A stretch of 64,000 nt of DNA, from positions 1 through 64,000 of the forward strand of contig JAHJIJ010000021.1 in assembly GCA_018823325.1 (NCBI GenBank), read 5' to 3'. The position numbers and the translations under genes were made by a program. Below, piece after piece: positions 25,290 through 34,282 of the stretch. This stretch comes from Alphaproteobacteria bacterium. GTDB taxonomy: Bacteria > Pseudomonadota > Alphaproteobacteria > Sphingomonadales > Sphingomonadaceae. How positions within the stretch are numbered: position 1 is the first letter of the stretch; every line of letters starts with the position of its first letter. Below the pieces are notes generated by a model. It did not search any database. It was not told where the DNA came from and worked only from the letters and a program-made list of their open reading frames with translations.

Positions 25290-25799
25290 CTATCGCTCGT
25301 CCTCAGCATCCGCAGGCACGACCTCGGCCGTCATTCGCGAGAAGCGCTCGATCTCGCAAGCCGAGCCATTGCGCGCGTGCAGCGTGTCCCGTCCGGCGCA
25401 GATAACGCCATCCTTGTTCGGCGAGATATAGAAGCCAGCGTAGAAATCGGCGGGGCGGCAGGCCCGGCCGAGATGTGCCAGATAGCGCTCGTTGCTGCTG
25501 ACCACCATGGTCACCCCCGCCTTGCTCGCCACCACGGCGGCGCGGATCAGATTGAGAGGGACGCAGCGAGGCCCGCGGCTCTCTTTCCAGCGGATCACGG
25601 TCACCGGACCGTTCGTTCGTGGTTGCGCAGGCATGGTCGGGATACGGATGATGACTCGCTGCTCGATGGAGAGTTGCGCGAGTTGGATCGGTTGCTGCGG
25701 AGCTGTCGCACGATCCGAACGGGTCTGCCCGGCTTCTGCGGTCTGCGATACCCCGAGTAGAATAAGCGGCAGCAAGATGATCGACGACAAGGCTGGCAA
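25290..25799 (-). CDS. Exported hypothetical protein (169 aa)
   Basis: A signal peptide is clear (MPALSSIILLPLILLGVSQTAEAG). The mature part contains three or four cysteines (PRCVPL, GRACRPADFY, VICAGRD, SACEIERF), probably forming disulfides, and an R-H-N-G-S-A-C-E-I segment near the end. The gene stands alone between tamA and an FAD-linked oxidase. I have seen similar short periplasmic proteins in sphingomonads but know no function. Confidence 0.7.
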   Translation of the reverse strand: MPALSSIILLPLILLGVSQTAEAGQTRSDRATAPQQPIQLAQLSIEQRVIIRIPTMPAQPRTNGPVTVIRWKESRGPRCVPLNLIRAAVVASKAGVTMVVSSNERYLAHLGRACRPADFYAGFYISPNKDGVICAGRDTLHARNGSACEIERFSRMTAEVVPADAEDER

Positions 25800-25946
25800 T
25801 GAACTGACCCCAGGGAAGGAGATGCCCTAACCGGTAGCGCTTGAACAGCCGATTAATTGCGGGATCAACATCAAAGCCTGGGTCCGTCCCCGGAATCTTG
25901 TGCGCAGACTGTGGCAATGCGGAGCAGCGCACGGCATATAGGGCCA

Positions 25947-27386
25947 ATGATTTCTAGCATCGCCCTGGACGCGTTCCGCGCCATCGCCGGCCCGCGCGGC
26001 CTCATCGAGGACCGCGACCTCATTGCCCCATGGCTCGGCGACTGGCGCGGCAAATATCATGGAGATGCCGCCGCGATTTTGACGCCGCGTTCGACGCAGG
26101 AGGTGGCCGCCATGGTCCGCCGCGCCCGCGAGCACAACGTTGCGCTGGTTCCGCAGGGCGGCAACACCTCCATGGTCGGTGGGGCGACCCCTCCGGCTGA
26201 TGGCAGCGCGCTCATCCTCTCGCTACGCGCAATGAACCAGATTCGCGCCATCGATCCCGATGCCAATCTGGCGGTCTGCGAGGCCGGTGTGATCCTTTCG
26301 ACGCTGCATGATGCGGCAGCGGCAGTCGGGCGCCGTTTCCCGCTGAGCCTTGGAGCCAAGGGGTCTGCAACGGTGGGTGGGCTCGTTTCGACCAATGCCG
26401 GCGGCACGCAGGTGCTGCGCCACGGCACGATGCGCGCGCTGGTCGAGGGTATCGAGGCGGTGCTGCCCGACGGATCGATCCATGACGGCATCGCGGCGCT
26501 CAAGAAGGACAATCGCGGTTACGATCTGAAGCAACTGCTCATCGGTGCGGAGGGCACGCTCGGCATCGTAACGGCCGCGAGCCTGCGACTGGCGCCCGCC
26601 ATCGCGGATCGCGCGGTGGCGTGGGCAGGGGTCAACGATCCCGAGCAGGCGCTGGCGCTGCTGCGCTTCATGGAGGCACGGCTGGGGCCGGTGGTCGAGG
26701 GGTTTGAAGTCATGGCGGGGGACACGCTCGGCTTCGTCCTGTCCGTCATCCCTGACACGCGCGCGCCGATCGAAACCCGCACGCCATGGAATGCACTGAT
26801 CGAGGTCGATCTGGATGCGCTGGACGAAGAAGCAGGCGCCGCCGCGCGCATGGAATCCGCGCTTGCGGAGGCTTTCGAGCGCGGGCTGATCGTCGATGCG
26901 GCCATTGCCGCCAGCGAGGCGCAGGCCCAAGCCTTCTGGAAACTGCGCGAAAGTGCATCCGAAGCGGAGCGAGCGCAGGGGCCGGCGATTCAGTTCGATG
27001 TCAGCGTACCGATCGCGGATATGCCGCGCTTCATGGTCGAGGCAGCGGCGGCGTGCGAGGCGCGGTTCCCCGGCGCGACGGCGTCTTCCTTCGGCCACCT
27101 TGGCGACGGCAATGTCCATTTTCACGTGCGTGCCCCCGCCGGCACAGAGGCGGGGCAGGGCGCAGACTGGTTTGCCGTGCACGGGGCCGAGGCCACCCGG
27201 TTCGTCAACGATCTCGTCGTGTCCATGCACGGCTCCATCTCCGCCGAGCATGGCATCGGGCAGATGAAGATTGACGAGTTCGCGCGGCTCACGCCGGCCG
27301 CCCAGCTCAACGCCGTCCGGGCGATCAAGCGGGCGCTCGATCCGGAAGGTCTGTTCAATCCGGGCAAGCTTGTGCCCCTTGCCTAG
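25947..27386 (+). CDS. FAD-binding oxidase, D-2-hydroxyacid dehydrogenase type
   Basis: The ATG at 25947 gives 479 residues. The PCMH-type FAD domain shows VPQGGNTSMVGGATPP and SATVGGLVSTNAGGTQ. The C-terminal domain has FGHLGDGNVHFHVR and the metal-ligand and active-site segment SAEHGIGQMKID, ending ALDPEGLFNPGKL. This is the family of D-lactate, glycolate (GlcD) and D-2-hydroxyglutarate dehydrogenases. D-2-hydroxyglutarate is a reasonable substrate guess from length and motifs, but the sequence does not prove it. The gene is not linked to other metabolic genes. Confidence 0.85.
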   Translation: MISSIALDAFRAIAGPRGLIEDRDLIAPWLGDWRGKYHGDAAAILTPRSTQEVAAMVRRAREHNVALVPQGGNTSMVGGATPPADGSALILSLRAMNQIRAIDPDANLAVCEAGVILSTLHDAAAAVGRRFPLSLGAKGSATVGGLVSTNAGGTQVLRHGTMRALVEGIEAVLPDGSIHDGIAALKKDNRGYDLKQLLIGAEGTLGIVTAASLRLAPAIADRAVAWAGVNDPEQALALLRFMEARLGPVVEGFEVMAGDTLGFVLSVIPDTRAPIETRTPWNALIEVDLDALDEEAGAAARMESALAEAFERGLIVDAAIAASEAQAQAFWKLRESASEAERAQGPAIQFDVSVPIADMPRFMVEAAAACEARFPGATASSFGHLGDGNVHFHVRAPAGTEAGQGADWFAVHGAEATRFVNDLVVSMHGSISAEHGIGQMKIDEFARLTPAAQLNAVRAIKRALDPEGLFNPGKLVPLA

Positions 27387-27475
27387 GCCGGAGCTGGCCA
27401 TTATGGCCGGGCCTCATTCAGCCGGCCCATGTGGGGGACGGGCTGGATCCATGTCCGTTTCAGGAGACCGATGTC

Positions 27476-28255
27476 ATGGCCAGCGCGCCACAACCCCAGA
27501 ATCTGCCTTTGCTTTACAACGACCTGGTGCCGCTCAATGTCGAGCAGCACAGCAAGTACACGCTTCGCAATTATGATGCTGCGCCGCATATCGTCGGCGT
27601 GCACGCCGTCCCGCTGACGCTCGACGAGTTCGCGCAGGCGCAGCGCTTCCTGCCGATCGTCTTCTCCAGCGGTGCCAATCCTGTGCCTTTGGCGCTGATG
27701 GGGCTCAACGAAGGTGTCAACACGCTGGTCGACAGCGAGGGCAAGCTGCTCCGTGACGATGGCTATGTGCCGGCCTATATCCGTCGCTATCCCTGGATGC
27801 TGGTGCGCCTGCGCCATGATTCGGATGAGCTGTCGCTCTGCTTCGATCCGACCAGCAATGTTGTCGGCGAATATGAGGACGGCCGCCCGCTCATCGAAAA
27901 TGGCGAGGCGAGCGCGCTGACCAAGGAACTGCTCGCATTCTGCCAGCAATTCGAGGAAGCGGCGATGCGCACCGGCCAGTTCGTCAAGGAACTGCAGGAG
28001 CAGGAACTGCTGATGGATGGCGAGCTGAGCATTCAGATCCCGGATCAGGAAAAGCCCTTCGTCTATCGCGGCTTCCAGATGGTCAATGAAGAGAAGCTGC
28101 GCGAGCTGCGCGGCGACCAGCTGCGCAAGTTCAACCAGAGCGGCGCGCTGCCGCTGATCCATGCGCACCTCTTCTCACTGCAGGGCATGCGCGAACTGTT
28201 CTTCGCCCAGCGCAAGCTCGGTCTCGGGCCGGTGCCGGCCTTCCAGATCAGCTGA
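27476..28255 (+). CDS. SapC-family protein
   Basis: The ATG at 27476 has CAGGAG upstream; the product is 259 residues. It matches the SapC family with VPLNVEQHSKYTLRNYDAAP, FLPIVFSSGANPVPLALMGL and YPWMLVRLRHD. The family is named for a gene near the Campylobacter S-layer locus, but in alphaproteobacteria its role is unknown. No signal peptide is seen. It is followed by the structured RNA candidate and a strong terminator. Confidence 0.85.
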   Translation: MASAPQPQNLPLLYNDLVPLNVEQHSKYTLRNYDAAPHIVGVHAVPLTLDEFAQAQRFLPIVFSSGANPVPLALMGLNEGVNTLVDSEGKLLRDDGYVPAYIRRYPWMLVRLRHDSDELSLCFDPTSNVVGEYEDGRPLIENGEASALTKELLAFCQQFEEAAMRTGQFVKELQEQELLMDGELSIQIPDQEKPFVYRGFQMVNEEKLRELRGDQLRKFNQSGALPLIHAHLFSLQGMRELFFAQRKLGLGPVPAFQIS

Positions 28256-28330
28256 TGCGAGCCCTCCCGGTCAGCTGAAGTATATATTCGGCGGGTCGAG
28301 GCGATTAGTTGAAATAATCATCTACATGAC

Positions 28331-28458
28331 GCGGCCCGGACTTGAAAAGGTTCGGGCCGTGCCTTACCTTCGAAATACGCAATGGCTTGTTCCCCCTTTC
28401 GAGCTGTTGCGTGGGCGTCCCGCCCTTTCGGGACGTCTCCTCCCTGAACCTGGGCCAC
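28331..28458 (+). ncRNA. Candidate structured non-coding RNA
   Basis: The sequence can fold as a closed structure. GGCCC (28333-28337) pairs with GGGCC (28452-28456), and AGGTTCGGG (28348-28356) with CCCTGAACCT (28442-28451). These enclose a hairpin ACGCAA/TTGCGT (28377-28412) and a small hairpin GTCCC/GGGAC (28417-28434). An intrinsic terminator follows at once. The outline of a long closing stem, an open centre and a hairpin on the 3' side resembles 6S RNA, but length (about 130 nt) and context do not match the usual ssrS locus. The alternative is an elaborate 3' UTR of the sapC gene. Confidence 0.4.
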
Positions 28459-28485
28459 CCTGTGCACTGCACGGGGTGGTTTTTT
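28455..28485 (+). terminator. Intrinsic terminator after the RNA candidate
   Basis: CCACCC pairs with GGGTGG, extended by an inner GTGC/GCAC stem, and is followed by six T residues (28480-28485). It ends transcription coming from sapC or from the RNA candidate. Confidence 0.8.
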
Positions 28486-28517
28486 GTTGGGAAATGGCGC
28501 AGATGCGCCCTTGGCGG

Positions 28518-29483
28518 CTATTCTGCAGCCAGCGGCCGGGCAGAATCAACCAGCTCCCGGATGAGCTGCTGAGCAAGCGTCACCAGCAGAGTCTGTATCG
28601 CCGCAAGGCCTTCGCCTGGCTCGGCAAGTGAGTCGTCCAGATAAAGGGAACGATCGAATTCGATTTGAATGGCGTGAACATCTGCATGCGGACGGCCATG
28701 GCGCTCCAGAATATGGTTGCCCGCATAGGGTGCGTTGATAGCGACAGCGATCTGGTGACGGCGGATGACGTCCGCACACAGATCGGTGAGCTGGTCCATT
28801 GCGCTCCGCCCAAACCGGTCACCGATCACCACGCGCGGCACAGGCGTGTCGCTGGCCATGCTGAGCAGCGGCGGCATGGAATGGATATCGACAAGCAGCG
28901 CGACGCCATAGCGCCTGCGCGTGATATCGAGCGCGGAGGACAGGGCCGCATGATAGGGCCTGTGGATCTGTTCGATGTGCTGGCAGAGCGTGGCGTAGGG
29001 CAGGGGCTCACGCCAGAGATTGCCGACCGATGACAGCCGTTCCGGTATCAGCCCCAGGCCGCCGCGCAGCTTCGCGCTGCTCTGACCCCTAAAACTCCAT
29101 GGCGCCCCCTGAATGCCGCGCAGATCGACTTCCCGCTCGTCGCGGTTGAGGTCAATGAGCGCTCTGGGCTGGCGCGCAACAAGCACATGATGGCCCTGTT
29201 CGATAAGGCTTTCGACGAGCAGATCGGCATAGCGATCCTCAAGGCCCTGTAGAACTTTGCGTGGAACGCGCGCCCGATCGATCAGCGCCTGCGGATAGGC
29301 CCGGCCCGCATGCGGAACGGCGAACACCACCGGGCCACAGGCGCCCGCCACGCCATAATGATCATAGGCTTCGTGGCTCCGGGCAGGATTTGGTCGCAAT
29401 GGTCCTCCGAAAAAATGGTGCCGCCGCAGCGAATTTCCGTCAATTGATCGTAACGGATGGAAAATCTTAATCGCTTTTCGCAT
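28518..29483 (-). CDS. N-formylglutamate amidohydrolase family protein
   Basis: The 321-residue protein shows the zinc-hydrolase features VFAVPHAGRAYP, DRYADLLVE, DLNRDEREVD, LLVDIHSMPP, NAPYAGNHILERHG and QIEFDRSLYL. These are the ligands and substrate-binding residues of the FGase (HutG-like) family, which releases formate from N-formylglutamate in histidine catabolism. No other hut genes are near. In alphaproteobacteria this gene is often found next to cpdR, as here, divergently oriented. The start is uncertain; the homologous region begins only about 55 residues in. Confidence 0.85.
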   Translation of the reverse strand: MRKAIKIFHPLRSIDGNSLRRHHFFGGPLRPNPARSHEAYDHYGVAGACGPVVFAVPHAGRAYPQALIDRARVPRKVLQGLEDRYADLLVESLIEQGHHVLVARQPRALIDLNRDEREVDLRGIQGAPWSFRGQSSAKLRGGLGLIPERLSSVGNLWREPLPYATLCQHIEQIHRPYHAALSSALDITRRRYGVALLVDIHSMPPLLSMASDTPVPRVVIGDRFGRSAMDQLTDLCADVIRRHQIAVAINAPYAGNHILERHGRPHADVHAIQIEFDRSLYLDDSLAEPGEGLAAIQTLLVTLAQQLIRELVDSARPLAAE

Positions 29484-29564
29484 AAAGGGATAGCCGACGC
29501 CAAGGGTCATCTACTATCGTTTGGCGCGGCGACGATTGAGCATATCGGAGGTCTCGGCAAGCGC

Positions 29565-29942
29565 ATGTTTCGCATATTGTTGGCGGAAGACGATGACTCG
29601 ATGCGGCAATATCTCGTCCGCGCGCTCGAGCGGTCCGGCTATGAAGTCGTGGCCGTTGACCGCGGGACGGCTGCGCTGCCGATCATCGCGTCCGAACGCT
29701 TCGACCTTTTGCTGACCGACATTGTGATGCCGGAGATGGACGGTATCGAGCTGGCCCAGCATGTCGCTTCCGTATCTCCCGAAACGCGCGTGATGTTCAT
29801 CACCGGCTTTGCGGCTGTCACCCTGCGGGCAGGGCGCCTGGCGCCGGAAGCCAAGGTGCTTTCCAAGCCGTTCCACCTGCGCGACCTGGTTCTCGAGGTC
29901 GATCGCATGTTCAATCGGACCAGCGCCGAGAACCTCCTCTGA
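29565..29942 (+). CDS. cpdR: CpdR, single-domain response regulator of ClpXP proteolysis
   Basis: The ATG at 29565 gives a 125-residue stand-alone receiver: FRILLAEDDDSMRQYLVRAL, the phospho-acceptor Asp in LLLTDIVMPEMDGIEL, VMFITGFAAV and KVLSKPFHLRDLV. These match CpdR of Caulobacter closely. Unphosphorylated CpdR primes the ClpXP protease for substrates including PdeA and localises ClpXP to the pole, linking the CckA-ChpT phosphorelay to CtrA degradation. The divergent hutG-like gene and the tRNA-Val downstream form a conserved alphaproteobacterial neighbourhood. Confidence 0.9.
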   Translation: MFRILLAEDDDSMRQYLVRALERSGYEVVAVDRGTAALPIIASERFDLLLTDIVMPEMDGIELAQHVASVSPETRVMFITGFAAVTLRAGRLAPEAKVLSKPFHLRDLVLEVDRMFNRTSAENLL

Positions 29943-29995
29943 TATTTGCGCTTGCACCGCCCCGGCGCGTTGCGTAAGGGCCTCTCCTCTCAAGT

Positions 29996-30070
29996 GGGCG
30001 TGTAGCTCAGTGGTAGAGCACTGTGTTGACATCGCAGGGGTCGCAAGTTCAATCCTTGCCACGCCCACCA
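29996..30070 (+). tRNA. tRNA-Val (anticodon GAC)
   Basis: The acceptor stem GGGCGTG pairs with CACGCCC, followed by discriminator A and an encoded CCA. The D-arm is GCTC...GAGC. The anticodon stem CTGTG/CGCAG holds the loop TTGACAT with anticodon GAC, reading the valine codons GUC and GUU. The T-arm includes GTTCAATCC. The gene lies 53 bp after cpdR and is followed by a strong terminator. Confidence 0.95.
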
Positions 30071-30075
30071 TGGAA

Positions 30076-30108
30076 AACCCCGGAAAGCTGCGGCCTTCCG
30101 GGGTTTTT
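30076..30108 (+). terminator. Intrinsic terminator after tRNA-Val
   Basis: AACCCCGGAA (30076-30085), a 10-nt loop, and TTCCGGGGTT (30096-30105) form a 10-bp stem running into TTTTT. It ends the tRNA transcript. Confidence 0.9.
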
Positions 30109-30143
30109 CTATATCGGGGTCCGACGGGTTCTTGCGCTGGCCG

Positions 30144-30575
30144 CTAGATGGCGATGCCGGGCACCGGCTCGGAATTGATCTCCCCAACCTCATTGGGTTC
30201 GGCGCCGTCGGTCGGCAAGCGATCTCCCAGTATGGCGAGCGGGGTGCCGATCCATAGCGCATCTTCCAGATGATCGCGCCGCTGATCGAGCGTGTTGGGA
30301 TGGATGAGGATGCTGAGGCCGCCATGGTTCAGCATCAACCAGGGCACCAGCGTGTCGAACAGGTCCTTCGCGAAGGCGATCTGAAACATCGATCTGGTGT
30401 GTGGCCCGACCAGCACATCATGCCAGCGCCCAAGCCGCACGGCGAAGCGGGCTGAAACGCCCGCCCGCAGTCGCTCAGCGATATTGCGCGTATCGGCATC
30501 GAAATAGATGTGCGCGTGATAGCTGCCGATCTCGGAGATTGGGCGGGCCGGTGGAATGGGCTGATTGGGGTGCAT
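30144..30575 (-). CDS. DOPA 4,5-dioxygenase family protein
   Basis: The ATG at 30575 gives 143 residues. The family signature is visible: [11 protein letters not shown] near the start, [20 protein letters not shown] in the middle and LSILIHPNT towards the end, giving the histidines of the small DOPA-dioxygenase-like fold. Plant and fungal members open the catechol ring of DOPA. Bacterial homologues of this size are usually of unknown substrate. It stands alone between tRNA-Val and a response regulator. Confidence 0.8.
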   Translation of the reverse strand: MHPNQPIPPARPISEIGSYHAHIYFDADTRNIAERLRAGVSARFAVRLGRWHDVLVGPHTRSMFQIAFAKDLFDTLVPWLMLNHGGLSILIHPNTLDQRRDHLEDALWIGTPLAILGDRLPTDGAEPNEVGEINSEPVPGIAI

Positions 30576-30653
30576 GGTCTGTCCTGCGCGGAAGTCTTCT
30601 CCCCAGATGGCCTCGCCGCGCGGTGGCGGCAAGGCCGCATCATGACCTGCACT

Positions 30654-31082
30654 CTAGACTTTCGCGCTGGCGAGCGCGTTCTCGATCTCCGCGATGAGGG
30701 CTTCGGGGCGGCAGGGCTTGTCCAGAACGGACTGGAACAGATCGGGATGTTGTCGGCCGACGCTGCCCTGCAGCCCGCTGATGAGAATGATCGGGATGTC
30801 ACGCAGCCGCTCATCGGACCGGACGGCTTTCGCGAAATCCAGCCCGGTCATCAGCGGCATCATGAAATCGGTCACGATGAGTGCTGGCGTAAGTGTCTTC
30901 AGGCAGGTCAGCGCCTCGGCGCCGTTATCTGCGGTGGTCACCAGATATCCGGCATCTTCCAGCAGGCACGCCAGCATGGCCGAGATGATCGGCTCATCCT
31001 CGATCACCAGTATGTGCGGCGCGCCCGGCGGTTCGGGCAGGACGGCGCCGCCTCGGGCCTCCGAAGCGGGCTGCTCGCTCAC
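30654..31082 (-). CDS. Single-domain response regulator (CheY-like)
   Basis: The 142-residue protein has a disordered 20-residue lead and one receiver domain: ILVIEDEPIISAML, the phospho-acceptor Asp in LIVTDFMMPLMTGLDF, ILISGLQG and VLDKPCRPEALIAEI. The conserved Lys is in LDKP. There is no output domain. Its ATG overlaps the stop of the small gene at 31079-31276, so the two are coupled. The partner kinase is not in the window. Confidence 0.85.
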   Translation of the reverse strand: MSEQPASEARGGAVLPEPPGAPHILVIEDEPIISAMLACLLEDAGYLVTTADNGAEALTCLKTLTPALIVTDFMMPLMTGLDFAKAVRSDERLRDIPIILISGLQGSVGRQHPDLFQSVLDKPCRPEALIAEIENALASAKV

Positions 31083-31276
31083 GGACGAATTTCACTGAGG
31101 CGGCTGGTGATCCGTGCAACGATGGCGTCATGTGGAATATCGCATTGCCCGGTTTCGCGAATTTCGGCCTGGGTGATGTCGATCAGGCGCTGGATGGCCT
31201 GGTCTCCGTAAACGGCAATCAACGTTTCGACGGCTTCGTCAACTTGACTGTCTGACCAGGGATCGCCAACCGGCAT
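31079..31276 (-). CDS. Small helical protein coupled to a response regulator
   Basis: The 65-residue product begins MPVGDPWSDSQVDEAVETLI and is entirely helical and acidic. Its stop codon overlaps the start of the receiver gene by the ATGA arrangement, so it is almost certainly translated with it. Size and helical character would suit an adaptor or a phosphotransfer-inhibitor, but there is no recognisable Hpt histidine motif. Function unknown. Confidence 0.6.
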   Translation of the reverse strand: MPVGDPWSDSQVDEAVETLIAVYGDQAIQRLIDITQAEIRETGQCDIPHDAIVARITSRLSEIRP

Positions 31277-31394
31277 CGTAGACCTATGAACTGTAACAAG
31301 GGTTCTGGATTTTTCTAGGTAACATGACCAGTTTAATCAAGCGGCGGTGCGCCCGCGTTCGCGCCATTACAGGACAATCGTGAAGCAGCGCGAG

Positions 31395-32057
31395 ATGGAA
31401 GAGAAGAAGGTGTCCGGCAAGCGGCGCAACAAGGCGGGTGAGGAAACCAGAGTCGCGATTCGGCAGAGCGCTTTCTCCGTGCTTCTGGACGTGGGGCTTC
31501 CCGGCCTTACGATGCAGGAGGTCGCCGCACGCGCGGGCATCCGATACGGAAATCTGACGCACCATTATCCGACCAAAGGCGCTTTGATCGAGGCAGTGCT
31601 GGATGCGCTGGAGCAGGAGTATGTCGAACGCTTCATGAGCTTTGCTTTGACGCTGCAGGATCGCTCGAACGCCATCGAAAGCCTGCTCACCTGGCTGCTG
31701 GACGATGCCGTAACGCCCGAGACTTCCGGCATGTTCCTCGAGCTCTGGTCGTCGGCCACGCGCGATTCAGACATCGCCCGGCGGGTGCACCGGCTTTACG
31801 ATCAGGCGATTGAAGCCTGCATTGCCTCGCTCGATGTGGACGGGACACGCCCGCAGTCTGCGCCGCTGCGCAGTGCCCTCTACCTGCTGGGCACGATCGT
31901 CGAAGGCAGCTCAGCGCTGTTTGCCTCGCGGGACCGGGAAGCGGGGGCCTATGCAGAATTCCGGCGCGACGTGCTCCGTGTCATGGTGCCGCTTCTTGAG
32001 CAGCGGCTGGCCGATGCGCGGTGTGGCACGTCCTCCGGCGCTATCTGCGCGGGGTGA
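31395..32057 (+). CDS. TetR/AcrR-family transcriptional regulator
   Basis: This is a 220-residue regulator. The N-terminal HTH (LTMQEVAARAGIRYGNLTHHY, shown here in part as EVAARAGIRYGNLTHHYPTK) follows the helix RVAIRQSAFSVLLDVG. The C-terminal ligand-binding domain is helical (LLTWLLDDAVTPETSGMFLE). The start at ATG 31395 is provisional; GTG 31380 is possible. It lies before metZ on the same strand but with an 87-bp gap, and divergent from the receiver pair. Its target is unknown. Confidence 0.85.
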   Translation: MEEKKVSGKRRNKAGEETRVAIRQSAFSVLLDVGLPGLTMQEVAARAGIRYGNLTHHYPTKGALIEAVLDALEQEYVERFMSFALTLQDRSNAIESLLTWLLDDAVTPETSGMFLELWSSATRDSDIARRVHRLYDQAIEACIASLDVDGTRPQSAPLRSALYLLGTIVEGSSALFASRDREAGAYAEFRRDVLRVMVPLLEQRLADARCGTSSGAICAG

Positions 32058-32144
32058 TAGGCTTTGGCGCCGTCAGGCGCTAAGACAGGGCTTCGAGCGG
32101 TCTGAGGTCCGGCCGCTCCACGCAACAAGACAGGAGAGCATCCC

Positions 32145-33419
32145 GTGAGCCAGAAGATCGACACACTTGCCGTCCACGCCGGGACCGAGCCGGACCCGAC
32201 GACCAAGGCGCGCATAACCCCGATCTATCAGACGGCATCCTATGTGTTCGACGATGCCGACCATGCGGCGCGCCTCTTCGCGCTGCAGGAGTTCGGCAAC
32301 ATCTACTCGCGCATCATGAACCCTACCAATGGCGCGCTTGAAGGCAAGATTGCGGCGCTTGAGGGCGGCGCGGCGGCGCTCGCCGTGGCGTCTGGTCATG
32401 CCGCGCAGTTCCTCGCCTTCCATACGCTGATGGAAGCGGGCGACCATATCGTGGCGGCCAAGAAGCTCTACGGCGGCTCGCTCAACCAGATCGGCCACAG
32501 CTTCAAGAAGATGAGCTGGCAATCGACCTTCGTGGACGCTGATGATCCGGCCAATGTCGCCGCAGCGATCACGGATCGCACGCGCGCTGTGTTCATCGAG
32601 AGCCTCGCCAATCCCGGCGGCGTGGTGCAGGATATCGAGGCGATTGCCAAAATCGCGCATGATGCGGGCATTCCGCTGATCGTGGACAACACGCTGGCGA
32701 CGCCCGCGCTCTGCCGCCCCATCGAATATGGCGCGGACATCGTGGTTCACTCGCTCACCAAGTTCCTCAACGGGCATGGCAACAGCGTGGGTGGCGCGAT
32801 CGTCGACGCTGGCACGTTCGACTGGGTGAAATCCGGAAAATTTCCTACGCTCACTCAGCCCAACGGCTCCTACCATGGCGCGGTGCTGAGCGATGCGGTG
32901 GGGCCGATTGCCTTCATCATCGCCTGCCGGGTGCTGGGCCTGCGCGATCTGGGACCCGCACTGGCACCGATGAACGCCTTCCTCACGCTCACCGGCATGG
33001 AGACGCTTTCGCTGCGCATGGAGCGGCACTGTGACAATGCGCTGGCGCTGGCGCAGTGGCTTCAGAAGCATCCCAAGGTGGAGTGGGTGCGCTATGCCGG
33101 CCTGCCTGATGACCCCTATCACGCGCTCGCGCAGCGCTATCTGGGCGGCAAGGGCGGCGCGGTCTTCACCTTTGGCGTGAAGGGCGGACGCGAGGCGGGA
33201 ATCAAGCTCGTCTCGGGCGTGAAGCTGTTCAGCCATCTTGCCAATATCGGCGACACGCGCTCGCTGATCATTCACCCGGCCTCAACGACGCACAGCCAGC
33301 TTTCCGAGGCCGATCTGGTGGCGGCCGGCGCCGGGCCGGACGTGGTGCGCGTGTCGGTCGGCATCGAGCATATCGACGACATCATCGCGGACATGGCGCA
33401 GGCGCTGGACGCGCTCTGA
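32145..33419 (+). CDS. metZ: O-succinylhomoserine/O-acetylhomoserine sulfhydrylase
   Basis: The GTG start at 32145 has CAGGAG upstream. The 424-residue PLP enzyme shows TDPTTKARITPIYQT-like substrate-binding residues, YSRIMNPTNGALEGKIAALE, and the Schiff-base lysine in VVHSLTKFLNGHGN. It makes homocysteine directly from an activated homoserine and sulfide, in methionine synthesis. No SAM-II riboswitch pattern is visible in the 87-bp leader. It is followed 28 bp later by the DUF3445 gene, so probably co-transcribed with it and bioB. Confidence 0.9.
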   Translation: MSQKIDTLAVHAGTEPDPTTKARITPIYQTASYVFDDADHAARLFALQEFGNIYSRIMNPTNGALEGKIAALEGGAAALAVASGHAAQFLAFHTLMEAGDHIVAAKKLYGGSLNQIGHSFKKMSWQSTFVDADDPANVAAAITDRTRAVFIESLANPGGVVQDIEAIAKIAHDAGIPLIVDNTLATPALCRPIEYGADIVVHSLTKFLNGHGNSVGGAIVDAGTFDWVKSGKFPTLTQPNGSYHGAVLSDAVGPIAFIIACRVLGLRDLGPALAPMNAFLTLTGMETLSLRMERHCDNALALAQWLQKHPKVEWVRYAGLPDDPYHALAQRYLGGKGGAVFTFGVKGGREAGIKLVSGVKLFSHLANIGDTRSLIIHPASTTHSQLSEADLVAAGAGPDVVRVSVGIEHIDDIIADMAQALDAL

Positions 33420-33447
33420 CGATGAAGCGCGGGCGCGGAGGGGCGGC

Positions 33448-34266
33448 GTGACGCTCGGCTTCTCCGTGCCCGAGCTGTTGGGCGCCGGCCGGATGGGCCG
33501 AGCGATGACCATGGGGCTGCGCCGCCTCCCGGAAGCGGACTGGCTGTGGCCGGATTTCGACCGTGCGGCACGCGCGGCGGTGTTCGATGCGCATCCCGAG
33601 GCGGTGCAACTGCTCCCTGGCGCTGAAGCGGCGGCGCGTGAGGTGGCGGCGATGATTGGCATCTCCGGCGGCCTCGAAGCGGCGGCGCGGGCCTGCTGGG
33701 AAGATCTGTGCATCATGCAGCGGGCCGAACCCGGCGCGCCCTGGCGGCTGACCGGGGCAGCGGTCGGCTTCCCGACCGACTGGCGGCTGGCAGACAAGAT
33801 CGGCCGACCGATGGCGGAGATTCATGCGCCGATCCACGGCTATGCCGATCAACTGGCGCGCGGGGTCGATCATTTCATGGAGGCGCTGGAGCCGGACCAG
33901 ATCTTCGCGCGCGCAAACTGGTTCATCGTCCCGTCGATGGGCTGGCGTTATTTGCCGGAAGGGGACGAAGCGGTCGCTTTTGCCCATGTGACGGCGGACA
34001 ATGCGGGTGAGACGCTGGTCGTCCGCTGCGAGCGGCAGACGTTGCGGCGGCTGCCGCAGACCGGCGCGATCCTGTTCACCATCGGCATTGCCCGTGCGCG
34101 CCTGCGGGAGGTGCCGCCCGGTCTGGCTCTGCGGCTCTCTCAAGCGCTGGCGGCGATGCCCGCCGACGAGCAGGCGCGGCGCCTCGTTGGGCGCTATGCG
34201 GAGCCATTGATGCGCCATGCCCATGCGGCAAGCGGCGAGAGTGGCTTTTCAAGCGCCGCTGGCTGA
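33448..34266 (+). CDS. DUF3445 family protein (heme-dependent oxidative N-demethylase-like)
   Basis: The gene starts at GTG 33448 after GGAGGGGC. The 272-residue protein carries the family pattern [27 protein letters not shown] with the following HGYADQL, and RANWFIVPS. Characterised DUF3445 relatives are the heme subunit of dimethylamine-type N-demethylases. Here no PAS, ferredoxin or reductase partner gene adjoins it, so the reaction is unproven. It lies between metZ and bioB in what looks like one transcription unit. Confidence 0.75.
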   Translation: MTLGFSVPELLGAGRMGRAMTMGLRRLPEADWLWPDFDRAARAAVFDAHPEAVQLLPGAEAAAREVAAMIGISGGLEAAARACWEDLCIMQRAEPGAPWRLTGAAVGFPTDWRLADKIGRPMAEIHAPIHGYADQLARGVDHFMEALEPDQIFARANWFIVPSMGWRYLPEGDEAVAFAHVTADNAGETLVVRCERQTLRRLPQTGAILFTIGIARARLREVPPGLALRLSQALAAMPADEQARRLVGRYAEPLMRHAHAASGESGFSSAAG

Positions 34267-34282
34267 GGTAGAGGGACGAGAT

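Noticed and set aside
28331..28458. SRP (4.5S) RNA
   Set aside because: The conserved apical GGAAGCAGC-type motif is absent.
32058..32144. SAM-II riboswitch before metZ
   Set aside because: The short leader does not contain the conserved SAM-II pseudoknot sequences.
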